From assembly GCA_963774195.1 (NCBI GenBank), contig CAVZDY010000002.1, positions 434,001 to 498,000 of the forward strand: 64,000 nt of DNA. Direction: 5' to 3'. Numbering within the stretch: position 1 is the first letter of the stretch; each line of letters opens with the position of its first letter. Source of the DNA: Roseiarcus sp963774195. Its GTDB lineage: Bacteria > Pseudomonadota > Alphaproteobacteria > Rhizobiales > Beijerinckiaceae. The translations under genes and the position numbers were made by a program. The notes beneath the pieces were generated by a model that searched no databases, had not been told where the DNA came from, and saw only the letters and a program-made list of their open reading frames with translations. Positions 17,780 through 27,298 of the stretch are shown here, one piece after another.

Positions 17780-18558
17780 CAGTCATAAATCCGGTCTCAC
17801 CGATCCAGCGTCCGAGCTCACTTATTGAGCCTTGGCGGAAACTCCCGCGTACGATCGCGCTGTACGCTGTGACGGGCGCGGTCGGCGCTGTATTGCTGAC
17901 TGCGGCTCACGTTGCTTTTCCCGATCAGAAGAATCGGCAACATGCGGAACCGCTTATTTCGCAACCGCCTGTAATCATACGCAGCGACATCTATGGAAAA
18001 GGGAACGACAAAATCTCTGATCGAGGAATAAACTTCCCAGCGTGGCATTCTGGAGGGGGGGCGAACGCAACCATACCTTTCGAGCCACCTAGTGGCGGCT
18101 GGTCAGAGAAGCAGTTTAGCGAATTGGAAGACAAGATGCAGCTGGCAGACGCAGGCAACGATGCGCAACTAATAGCTCAGATGATCGAAAACGCGCCCAA
18201 GAAACCAGAAGCATTAACCAATTATCTTAACGACAATGGCTTGGAGAATAAGTATCCTACCGGCTTGGCCGTTTTTTTCGCGGACGGTAGTAAGGTATTG
18301 GCGTATGATCAGAAAAAGTACGGCAACGTGACTTTTGATTTGTCCAATTTGAATGTAAAGACAGGCCCACGAGGGCCGTGCATAGAATTGTTGGCGATCA
18401 GCCAAAATGATAAGCACATTGTTACCTTCAGTAACGTTTGCGTGTCTGGAGAAGGCGTTGTGCATTTTGCCAAAATAGGCTCCATGACAATTGATATTGT
18501 GCCCATAGCTGAGTCGTCTCGTGGCACCGCCTGGGTTGTTGGCGTAAAGCCAAACTGA
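17776..18558 (+). CDS. Membrane-anchored protein with exported domain, partner of the preceding gene
   Basis: A 260-residue protein; ATG 17776 overlaps the previous stop. After a short cytoplasmic N-terminus carrying SLIEPWRKL (motif shared with the previous protein) there is one membrane helix, TIALYAVTGAVGAVLLTAAHVAF, near residues 31-53. A ~205-residue exported part follows. Around residues 105-155 it is helical and polar. The end looks beta-rich (YPTGLAVFFADGSKVLAYD; TFDLSNLNVKTGPRGPCIELLAISQND; HIVTFSNVCVSGEGVVHFAKI), with two Cys that could pair. No known domain recognised. DNA is AT-rich compared with the rest of the window. Confidence 0.62.
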   Translation: MTVINPVSPIQRPSSLIEPWRKLPRTIALYAVTGAVGAVLLTAAHVAFPDQKNRQHAEPLISQPPVIIRSDIYGKGNDKISDRGINFPAWHSGGGANATIPFEPPSGGWSEKQFSELEDKMQLADAGNDAQLIAQMIENAPKKPEALTNYLNDNGLENKYPTGLAVFFADGSKVLAYDQKKYGNVTFDLSNLNVKTGPRGPCIELLAISQNDKHIVTFSNVCVSGEGVVHFAKIGSMTIDIVPIAESSRGTAWVVGVKPN

Positions 18559-18850
18559 CGGCTGGCGCGTTCTTTCCTGCCTTGCTCAGTGGACCGCCCG
18601 GGGCCTGTACTTGGCGACGAAGATCATGCCGGTTACCTCGGAAGATCGCGCCGGTTAACTCGAAGGCGGCGCGATGTCGAAATGCGGGGCCTAATCAATG
18701 GACTGTCGCGATCCGCTCAGCCGTCTTTTTAGTTTCGGCTAGACAGTGTCCGGTGAAGTCCAACTGCAGAGCAGGATTTGTGCATAGCGCTATGCGTCCG
18801 GCTACCTCGAAATAAAACAATTTGCAATATCAACGCATTAACCCGCGAAC
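18559..18850. other. Gene-free stretch between the foreign cassette and tRNA-Ser
   Basis: No credible gene; the 78-codon frame at 18582 lacks gene-like features. GCCGGTTACCTCG, GCCGGTTAACTCG and TCCGGCTACCTCG at about 18629, 18647 and 18797 are three similar short words that could be remnants of a mobile-element end. The tRNA 3' end faces this stretch. Confidence 0.35.
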
Positions 18851-18940
18851 TGGCGGAGGGAGTGAGATTCGAACTCACGGTGGAGTTGCCCCCACGGCGG
18901 TTTTCAAGACCGCTGCCTTAAACCACTCGGCCATCCCTCC
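18851..18940 (-). tRNA. tRNA-Ser, anticodon UGA
   Basis: The minus strand folds into a class II tRNA of 90 bases. The acceptor GGAGGGA pairs with TCCCTCC, then G and an encoded CCA. The D arm is GGCCGAGTGGTTTAAGGC; the anticodon stem is GCGGT/ACCGC with loop CTTGAAA, giving anticodon TGA. A long variable arm (GTGGGGGCAACTCCAC) is followed by the T arm with TTCGAAT. The UGA anticodon reads UCN serine codons. Confidence 0.97.
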
Positions 18941-19005
18941 AGCGAATGCGCCGCCTCGCTAGACGCCGCGATGCTTACTCCATCGCGGGCCTTTCCGGCA
19001 AATCC

Positions 19006-20634
<1,629 letters not shown>

Positions 20635-20772
20635 GGGACCCGACCTCTATCTGATCGGGAATGATTCTGCGAGGAAGAAATTTCGCACGAATTGCATACG
20701 TGCATTGCACTTTTTTCATGGTATTTGTCGGCCAAGAAGGGCGCAAGACGTCCGGACGAGCGGGGGCGGGTC

Positions 20773-21489
20773 ATGCAGAGCGGCGTGCGACTGCCGGCGG
20801 TGGTGTTCGCGCTCATCGGCCTTGTATTTTGCATGTCTGCCGCGACGGCGGCGGATATCTCGGCGAGTACGGTCCAAGTCGGCGGCGTTTCGGCGGCCTT
20901 GCTGAAGCCGGCGCGCCCACATGGCGGGATCATCCTGCTGGCGGGCGGCGACGGCTACATCGGGGTTGGCGCCGATGGCGCAATCGCGCGCGAGGGCAAT
21001 CAGTTGGTGCGCACCCGCATGGCGTACGCTGCGCGCGGCTTTGCTGTGCTTGTGCCCGATTGCTGCGTCGATCTCGCAACTGCGGTGACCTATATGGACC
21101 AGTTCGGCCGCGTCACCGTCGTCGGTACGAGCCGGGGAACCCAGCGCGCGGCGCGCGGCATCGCCGCCGGGGCGCGGCCGGCGCGCCTCGTGCTCACATC
21201 GGGTTTTCTCAGCGACGCCTCAGGCGATCGGGACAACGTCATGAACATTCTTGGCTCGCCGGACGCTCTGCCGGCGACGCTCATTGTTCACCATCGCCAC
21301 GACGAATGTCGGAAAACCGCTCCCCAGGGCGTGAAGCCTTTCCTGGATTGGGCGGGACGCAAGGCGCGTGTGGTGTGGCTCGACGGGGGCGAGAGCGAAG
21401 GCGATGCCTGCGAGGCGTTCGCGCATCACGGGTTCTACGGAATCGACATGGAGGTCGTTTCCGCCGTGGCTTCCTTTGCGGCGAGGTGA
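20773..21489 (+). CDS. Secreted alpha/beta-hydrolase-like protein
   Basis: A 238-residue protein with a signal peptide (VVFALIGLVFCMSAATAAD, cleavage near residue 28). The nucleophile elbow VGTSRGTQ places the catalytic Ser at about residue 120. GGIILLAGGDGYIGV may form the oxyanion region, and IVHHRHDEC and FAHHGFYG provide candidates for the acid and His. Two Cys pairs (PDCCVD, DEC and GDACEA) could form disulfides. The substrate is unknown. ATG 20773 was preferred over 20692 because it begins the signal peptide. It is divergent from pyrG and convergent with rimO. Confidence 0.72.
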   Translation: MQSGVRLPAVVFALIGLVFCMSAATAADISASTVQVGGVSAALLKPARPHGGIILLAGGDGYIGVGADGAIAREGNQLVRTRMAYAARGFAVLVPDCCVDLATAVTYMDQFGRVTVVGTSRGTQRAARGIAAGARPARLVLTSGFLSDASGDRDNVMNILGSPDALPATLIVHHRHDECRKTAPQGVKPFLDWAGRKARVVWLDGGESEGDACEAFAHHGFYGIDMEVVSAVASFAAR

Positions 21490-21510
21490 AGTCGGCGCCG
21501 CGGCCGTTCT

Positions 21511-22851
21511 TCAGACCGCGGTTCCCCACAAGTCATAGGCGTCGGCCCGTTCGACCTTCACGGTGACGATGTCGCCCGCGCGCAGCGGTCGGCGCGTCGC
21601 GATGTGGACGGCGCCGTCGATCTGCGGCGCGTCGCTCTTCGAGCGCCCCTTGGCCTCGCGGGCGCCGCCTTCGTCGACGATCGCCTCGATTCGTTTTCCG
21701 ACCTTGGCGGCCTGACGCTTGGCGCTGATCGCCTGCGCGCGCTCCATGAAGCGCTTCCAGCGGCTCGCTTTGACTTCATCCGGCACGACTTCGAGCCCAA
21801 GGTCGTTGGCGCGCGCGCCGGCGACCGGCTCGTATTGGAAGGCGCCGACGCGGTCGAGCTTGGCTTCGTCGAGCCAGTCGAGCAAGGCGCGGAAATCGTC
21901 CTCGGTCTCGCCGGGAAAGCCGACGATGAAGGTCGAGCGGATGGTCAGATCCGGGCAGATCGCCCGCCAAGCGCGGATGCGATCGAGGGTCTTCTCCTGG
22001 TTGCCGGGTCGGCGCATCGCCTTCAGCACGTTCGGCGCGGCGTGCTGGAAGGGCACGTCGATATAGGGCAGCACATTGCCGCCGTTCATCAGTTCGATCA
22101 CTTGGTCGACGTGCGGGTAGGGGTAGACATAATGCAGCCGGACCCAGGCGCCCAACGTCGCCAGTTCACGTGTCAGATCAAGAAAGCGCGCCGCCACCGC
22201 CTTGTCGCGCCACGCGCTCTCGGCGTAGCGCAGGTCGAGCCCGTAGGCGCTGGTGTCCTGCGAGATGACGAGCAGCTCCTTGACGCCCGCCTTAACCAGC
22301 TTCTCAGCTTCACGTAAAACATCAGCTGCGGGGCGCGAGACGAGGTCGCCGCGCAGTTTTGGGATGATGCAGAAGGTGCAGCGATTGTTGCAACCCTCAG
22401 AAATCTTGAGGTAAGAATAATGGCGCGGCGTCAGCTTGACGCCCTGCTCGGGAATGAGGTCGACGAACGGATCGTGCGGCGCCGGCGCCGCCGCGTGCAC
22501 TGCCGCCACGACGCTCTCGTAGGCCTGCGGGCCGGTGATCGCCGAGACATTCGGGAAGGCCTCGCGGATCGCCTCGGGCTCGGCGCCCATACAGCCGGTG
22601 ACGATCACCCGGCCGTTCTCGGCCATGGCGGCGCCGATCGCCTCGAGCGATTCTTTCTTGGCGCTATCGAGAAAGCCGCAGGTGTTGACGATGACGGCGT
22701 CGGCCCCCGCGTGGCTGCGCGAAAGCTCGTAGCCTTCGGCGCGAAGCTGGGTGAGGATGCGCTCGCTGTCGACCAGCGCCTTCGGGCAGCCGAGCGAAAC
22801 GAAAGAAATGCGCGGCGCCGGCTTGGCGGGGGCGGAGATGGTGTCGGTCAT
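21511..22851 (-). CDS. rimO: Ribosomal protein uS12 methylthiotransferase RimO
   Basis: RimO is a radical-SAM enzyme that adds a methylthio group to an aspartate of ribosomal protein S12. The 446-residue protein has three domains. The UPF0004 domain carries the auxiliary-cluster cysteines in SLGCPK, VNTCGFL and VTGCMG. The radical-SAM domain has SEGCNNRCTFCIIP (CxxxCxxC). A C-terminal TRAM domain (VGKRIEAIVDEGG to VERADAYDLWG) completes it. The start is ATG 22851 (MTDTISAP); the frame open further upstream is not needed. It is convergent with the hydrolase gene. Confidence 0.95.
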   Translation of the reverse strand: MTDTISAPAKPAPRISFVSLGCPKALVDSERILTQLRAEGYELSRSHAGADAVIVNTCGFLDSAKKESLEAIGAAMAENGRVIVTGCMGAEPEAIREAFPNVSAITGPQAYESVVAAVHAAAPAPHDPFVDLIPEQGVKLTPRHYSYLKISEGCNNRCTFCIIPKLRGDLVSRPAADVLREAEKLVKAGVKELLVISQDTSAYGLDLRYAESAWRDKAVAARFLDLTRELATLGAWVRLHYVYPYPHVDQVIELMNGGNVLPYIDVPFQHAAPNVLKAMRRPGNQEKTLDRIRAWRAICPDLTIRSTFIVGFPGETEDDFRALLDWLDEAKLDRVGAFQYEPVAGARANDLGLEVVPDEVKASRWKRFMERAQAISAKRQAAKVGKRIEAIVDEGGAREAKGRSKSDAPQIDGAVHIATRRPLRAGDIVTVKVERADAYDLWGTAV

Positions 22852-22985
22852 GCCCCGTGCCTTGCCACACGGCGGGGCGCGGCGGCAAGGGTCACGCAAA
22901 TGTCAGAGGCTGCTCTGCCAGCGCGGCGATAAGATTGTCGCCGCCGCGGTCGGCCGCGGGAGGAAACTCTTCAGGGAACTCGACC

Positions 22986-23606
22986 ATGAATCACGCCTTC
23001 CGATTGGCGCTGGGCGCGATGGCGCTCATCTTCGCTGGCGGCGCCAGCGCTCAGCAGGCCGCTCCTTCCGCGGCCATACGCGCGACGATCGTCTCCGTCG
23101 CCGATGACGGCGCCAGCCTCGTCGTCCACCGACGCTCCGGCGACACCGCGACCATCCGCTTGAAGCCGGACGCGCGGGTCGGACTGGTCGTCCCGGCGAC
23201 CCTCGCGGATGTCAAGTCCGGCCTTTTCGTCGGCGTCGCGGCGCTGCCCGGCAAGGACGGCGCGCTCAATGCGATGGAAGTTCATATTTTCCCCGAGGCG
23301 ATGCGCGGCACGGGCGAGGGCTTCCGCGCCTTTGACCTTGCGCCCGGCAGCACGATGACCAATGGCGCGATCGAGGCACGGGTCGACGGCGTCGCCGGCC
23401 CGAAGCTCACAGTCACCTATAAGGGCGGCCAACAGACGATTGATATTGCTGCGAATACGCCGATAGTCGCGCTGACGCCGGGCGCCCGCTCGGACCTCAA
23501 GCCCGGCGCCGCGATCATCGCGCGCGGGGCGAAGGCGGGTGCGGATGGCTCTTATGAGGCTGGCTACGTGCTCGTCGGAAAAGACGGTCTAACGCCGCCG
23601 ATGTAA
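22986..23606 (+). CDS. Exported protein of unknown function (DUF5666-like beta repeats)
   Basis: A 206-residue protein. It has a signal peptide (FRLALGAMALIFAGGASAQ, cleavage near residue 23). Two similar beta-rich modules follow, IRATIVSVADDGASLVVHRRSGDTATIRLKPDARV and IEARVDGVAGPKLTVTYKGGQQTIDIAANTPIVAL. These resemble the small OB-like modules of DUF5666 proteins. No catalytic residues or lipobox are seen. Similar genes are sometimes labelled as metal ABC permease in databases, which the sequence does not support. AGGGA precedes the ATG. Confidence 0.6.
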   Translation: MNHAFRLALGAMALIFAGGASAQQAAPSAAIRATIVSVADDGASLVVHRRSGDTATIRLKPDARVGLVVPATLADVKSGLFVGVAALPGKDGALNAMEVHIFPEAMRGTGEGFRAFDLAPGSTMTNGAIEARVDGVAGPKLTVTYKGGQQTIDIAANTPIVALTPGARSDLKPGAAIIARGAKAGADGSYEAGYVLVGKDGLTPPM

Positions 23607-23674
23607 CCCGTTTGGGGGCTCGTTGTCAGGCGTCCTGCTCACTATATCTTGACCGGAGGAGGCGCCAGAGAGTC

Positions 23675-24158
23675 ATGAGCGTAGCGTTCACACGGGAAGA
23701 CAGCGCCCAGACGGCGCAGGAAGTCTCGCTGCCGGATCGGCCGATCTCGCCGCATCCCAACATCGTCACCGAGTTCTGGCTGGGCGGCGCTGGAGGCCGC
23801 CCTCGCGGACTCGCGCATCGCCCTGGAGGCGGCGCAGCGGATCGAGGCTGACGACGAACGGCGACGCGCGGTCGACATGGCGGCGCGGGACGTACGCTAT
23901 TACAACGAGCGTCTCCGCACCGCGCAAATTCGGCCGCCGCCGGTGGAATTCGGCGCCGTGGGGTTCGGCAACCGGGTGACGATCCAGCGCGACGACGGGC
24001 GCAAGCAGATGTACAGCATTGTCGGCGAGGACGAGGCCGATCCGCGCAAAGAGACGATCTCTTATGTCTCCCCGCTGGCGCGCGCCCTTACCGGCAAGGG
24101 GGTAGGCGACGTCGTCCAGATGGGCGGACACGACATCGAAATCCTCGCCATAGCGTGA
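23675..24158 (+). CDS. GreA/GreB-family transcription elongation factor-like protein (frameshift at 23771-23776)
   Basis: With the frame restored the protein has about 160 residues. The N-terminus is SVAFTREDSAQTAQEVSLPDRPISPHP, followed by a coiled coil (AALEAALADSRIALEAAQRIEADDERRRAVDMAARDVRYYNERL). The C-terminal FKBP-like domain is VEFGAVGFGNRVTIQRDDG ... YSIVGEDEADPRKETISYVSPLARALTGKGVGD, the GreA/GreB C-terminal signature. The family acts in the secondary channel of RNA polymerase; short versions also include Rnk-type regulators. One extra T in GAGTTC (expected GAGTC) splits the gene. It lies just upstream of tex, 85 bases away, and could be co-transcribed. Confidence 0.72.
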
Positions 24159-24243
24159 GCTGTGGACAGAAATGTCCCGCGTGGCGCCGAGCGCCCGGCG
24201 CCACTATCTTCGCGCCTTCGACTCGCGGAGATCAGGGACAGAC

Positions 24244-26565
24244 ATGGCCGACGACACGAAACGCATCGCCGCAGCAATCGCCGCCGAGATCGGCGCCAAG
24301 GCCGAACAGGCCGTGGCCGCGATCCAATTGCTCGACGAGGGCGCCACGGTCCCCTTCATCGCGCGCTATCGCAAGGAGGTCACCGGCGGCCTCGACGACA
24401 ATCAGCTTCGCCTGCTGGCCGAGCGGCTCGTCTATTTGCGTGAGCTCGAATCCCGCCGCGCCGCGATCCTCGATTCGATCCGCGCCCAGGGCAAGCTGAC
24501 CGACGAGCTCGCGGCGCAGATCGGCGCCGTCGCCACCAAGGCGGAACTCGAGGACCTCTATCTCCCCTACAAGCCCAAGCGCCGCACCAAGGCCGATATC
24601 GCCCGCGAGCGCGGTCTCGGGCCGCTGGCCGAGGCGATCCTTGCCGATCGCTCGGTCGCGCCGGCAGAACTCGCCGCGCCTTTCGTCGTCGGCGAAGTTG
24701 CTGACGTCAAGGCGGCGCTCGAGGGGGCGCGCGACATCGTCGCTGAGACGATCGCCGTCAATTCGGAGCTGATCGGCCGTCTGCGCGCCTATATGAAAGA
24801 GAAAGCGTTCCTGCGCGCGACGGTGGTCGATGGCAAGCAGGAGGCCGGCGCGAAATTTTCTGACTATTTTGCGCATGTCGAGCGCTGGGCGCAGGTTCCG
24901 AGCCATCGCGCGCTGGCGATGCTGCGCGGCCGGAATGAGAGCGTGCTGTCGCTCGACATCGAGGTGGACGCCGACGACGCTTCGCCGGTCAAGCCGGTCG
25001 AGCGCATGGTCGGCGACGCCTATCAGGTCGGTCTCTCGGCGCCGGGCGACCTCTGGCTGCGCGAAGTCGTCCGCTGGACGTGGCGCGTGAAGCTCTCGCT
25101 GTCGCTATCGCTCGATCTGATGATGGAGATGCGGGAGAAGGCCGAGGAGGAGGCGATCAAGGTGTTCGCCCGCAACCTCAAGGACTTGTTGCTGGCCGCG
25201 CCGGCAGGCTCGCGCGCCACCATGGGCCTCGATCCCGGCATCCGCACCGGCGTCAAGGTCGCGGTCGTCGACGCCACCGGCAAGCTCCTGGAGACGACGA
25301 CCGTCTATCCGTTCCCGCCGCGCAACGACGTCCGGGGGACGCAGGCGGAGCTGGCGCAATTGATCCTCCGGCATAAGGTCGAGCTGATCGCCATCGGCAA
25401 CGGCACGGCAAGCCGCGAGACGGAGCGCCTCGTCGCCGACATGATGGCGCAAATGCCGAACCCGAAGCCGATGAAGGTCGTCGTCAGCGAGGCGGGCGCC
25501 TCGGTCTATTCGGCTTCGGCGCTGGCGGCGGCCGAATTCCCGAACCTCGACGTCTCCTTGCGCGGCGCGGTCTCGATCGCCCGCCGCCTGCAGGATCCGC
25601 TGGCGGAACTGGTAAAGATCGAGCCGAAGTCGATCGGCGTCGGCCAATATCAGCACGATGTCGATCAGCATCGGCTCGTCCGTTCGCTGGAGGCGGTGGT
25701 CGAGGATGCGGTGAATGCGGTGGGCGTCGATCTCAACACCGCCTCGGCGCCGCTGCTAGCGCGCGTGTCCGGTCTCGGCTCCTCGCTGGCGGAGGCGATC
25801 GTCGCGCATCGCGACGCCGAGGGGCCGTTCGCCAGCCGCAAGGCGCTGCTCAAGGTCAGCCGCCTCGGACAGCGGACTTTTGAGCAATGCGCCGGCTTCT
25901 TGCGGATTCGGGACGGCGCCGAGCCACTCGATGCCTCGTCTGTCCATCCGGAAGCCTACGGCGTCGCCAAGAAGATCATCGCCCAGTGCGGGCGCGACGT
26001 TCGGGCGCTGATGGGCGACAAGCAGGCCTTGAAGGCGTTGAATCCAGCGCTCTTCGTCGATGAGCGCTTCGGCTTGCCGACGGTGCGCGACATCATCGCC
26101 GAATTGGAGAAGCCGGGCCGCGACCCGCGCCCTGAGTTCAAGACCGCGACCTTCGCCGACGGGATCGACGACATCAAGGACCTGAAGCCGGGGATGCGCC
26201 TCGAAGGCACGGTCACCAATGTCGCCGCCTTCGGCGCCTTCGTCGACATCGGCGTCCACCAAGACGGGCTCGTGCATGTCTCGCAGCTCGCCGACCGCTT
26301 CGTGAAGGACGCGCATGAGGTGGTGAAGGCCGGCGACGTAGTGAAAGTCCGCGTCCTCGAGGTCGACATCCCCCGCAAGCGCATTTCGCTGACCATGCGC
26401 ACGTCGGAGCCGATCCCGCAGAGCCCGAAGTCGGATTCGCGGCCCGACGCCGCCGGGCCGCGCAACCGGGTAGGGGACCGCTCGCCGCCGCGCGCCCGCG
26501 ACAATGGCGGCGGGGGCCTCGGCGCTCTCGGGGCGAAGCTCTCGGAGGCGATGAAGCGGAGTTAG
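24244..26565 (+). CDS. tex: Tex-family RNA-binding transcription accessory protein
   Basis: A 773-residue protein of the usual Tex length. Order of domains: the N-terminal helical region (LDEGATVPFIARYRKEVTGGLDD, family signature), a YqgF/RNase H-like domain starting GLDPGIRTGVKVAVVD near residue 328, tandem helix-hairpin-helix segments (VGVDLNTASAPLLARVSGLGSSLAEAIVAHRD) near 495-560, and an S1 RNA-binding domain (GTVTNVAAFGAFVDIGVHQDGLVHVS) near 655-720. The basic tail is low complexity. Tex proteins bind nucleic acid and influence transcription and virulence traits; the exact role is uncertain. ATG 24244 with AGGGAC upstream. Confidence 0.95.
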   Translation: MADDTKRIAAAIAAEIGAKAEQAVAAIQLLDEGATVPFIARYRKEVTGGLDDNQLRLLAERLVYLRELESRRAAILDSIRAQGKLTDELAAQIGAVATKAELEDLYLPYKPKRRTKADIARERGLGPLAEAILADRSVAPAELAAPFVVGEVADVKAALEGARDIVAETIAVNSELIGRLRAYMKEKAFLRATVVDGKQEAGAKFSDYFAHVERWAQVPSHRALAMLRGRNESVLSLDIEVDADDASPVKPVERMVGDAYQVGLSAPGDLWLREVVRWTWRVKLSLSLSLDLMMEMREKAEEEAIKVFARNLKDLLLAAPAGSRATMGLDPGIRTGVKVAVVDATGKLLETTTVYPFPPRNDVRGTQAELAQLILRHKVELIAIGNGTASRETERLVADMMAQMPNPKPMKVVVSEAGASVYSASALAAAEFPNLDVSLRGAVSIARRLQDPLAELVKIEPKSIGVGQYQHDVDQHRLVRSLEAVVEDAVNAVGVDLNTASAPLLARVSGLGSSLAEAIVAHRDAEGPFASRKALLKVSRLGQRTFEQCAGFLRIRDGAEPLDASSVHPEAYGVAKKIIAQCGRDVRALMGDKQALKALNPALFVDERFGLPTVRDIIAELEKPGRDPRPEFKTATFADGIDDIKDLKPGMRLEGTVTNVAAFGAFVDIGVHQDGLVHVSQLADRFVKDAHEVVKAGDVVKVRVLEVDIPRKRISLTMRTSEPIPQSPKSDSRPDAAGPRNRVGDRSPPRARDNGGGGLGALGAKLSEAMKRS

Positions 26566-26576
26566 AGGGGCTCACG

Positions 26577-26610
26577 CCGTGGCCGGGCTCGTCCCGGGCA
26601 TCCACGCGGC
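26577..26610. repeat. REP-like palindromic element
   Basis: CCGTGG-CCGGG, 5-base loop, CCCGG-gcat-CCACG forms an imperfect stem-loop 12 bases after the tex stop. The words GTGGCCGGGCTCGTCCCGGG and ATCCACG are those of a common intergenic repeat in Hyphomicrobiales. It may terminate or protect the tex message. Confidence 0.55.
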
Positions 26611-26858
26611 TCCGCTTTCTCCGCCTTTCTCACGGTCGGATTCGCCAACGCGACACGCGACGTAGACGGCCGTGACAAGCGCGGCCGTGACGCCTGGCGA
26701 CGAGCCCTCGCCTACGCCACACCCCGGGAGCCGGTTGTCCGCGGACAGATGGCGAGACCGCGCAATTTTTTTTCGCGCCCCCTTCGAAACTGCGGCGGCG
26801 TCGCCACGTAACTCTCATTGTTGGGGGACGTCAGACGAAACTCGGAAAGGACTGAGCC

Positions 26859-27137
26859 ATGTCGTCCTTCAAAACGGAAGAGCCTGTACGGAAGAAAGGT
26901 CACTGGGAAGGTGTCGCCTATGCGATTCTGCTGCTGCCATGGTTTGGGGTGAGCCATCCGGCAATCGCCGGCAACATGGGCGATCCATCCGAGCCGATGA
27001 AGCGCACCGCGGCGGCCTATCCCGAGTACTTCGGGGGCACAAGCGATCCCCCTCCTGAACAGGCGCCGAGACGCGTTCAGCGTTGCAAGAGTCAGCCTCG
27101 GCTAGCGGCGACGGATTGGAGATGTCCGCGGCGGTAG
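26859..27137 (+). CDS. Doubtful small ORF in the tex-recG gap
   Basis: A 92-codon frame with a fair ribosome-binding site (GGAAAGGAC) and one hydrophobic stretch (GVAYAILLLPWFGVSHPAIAG) resembling an export signal. The rest is Pro/Arg-rich and not gene-like, so the true end may be obscured by a frameshift. The whole interval 26611-27298 otherwise shows no gene, only the presumed recG promoter region and a run of eight T at 26765-26772. Confidence 0.3.
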   Translation: MSSFKTEEPVRKKGHWEGVAYAILLLPWFGVSHPAIAGNMGDPSEPMKRTAAAYPEYFGGTSDPPPEQAPRRVQRCKSQPRLAATDWRCPRR

Positions 27138-27298
27138 CCTTGTTCCCCGTTATGATCGGGACCCTGTTCAGCCCGGTCAACTAAGACTACGCGATCGGGG
27201 GCTCCGGCTATGAGCGCGACGAAGCCCAGCGTTCGCCAAACCGGCCTCGCTCGCCTAGCCTCTCGCCGCGACGGGGTCGATCGCGCTAAGAGGGAATC

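Noticed and set aside
18851..18940. attL/attR repeat of tRNA-Ser marking an integrated island
   Set aside because: The tRNA 3' sequence is not repeated at the left of the AT-rich cassette as far as I can see, and no integrase gene is present.
26869..27180. 103-codon minus-strand frame in the tex-recG gap
   Set aside because: No ribosome-binding site or recognisable motif; amino-acid content looks random.
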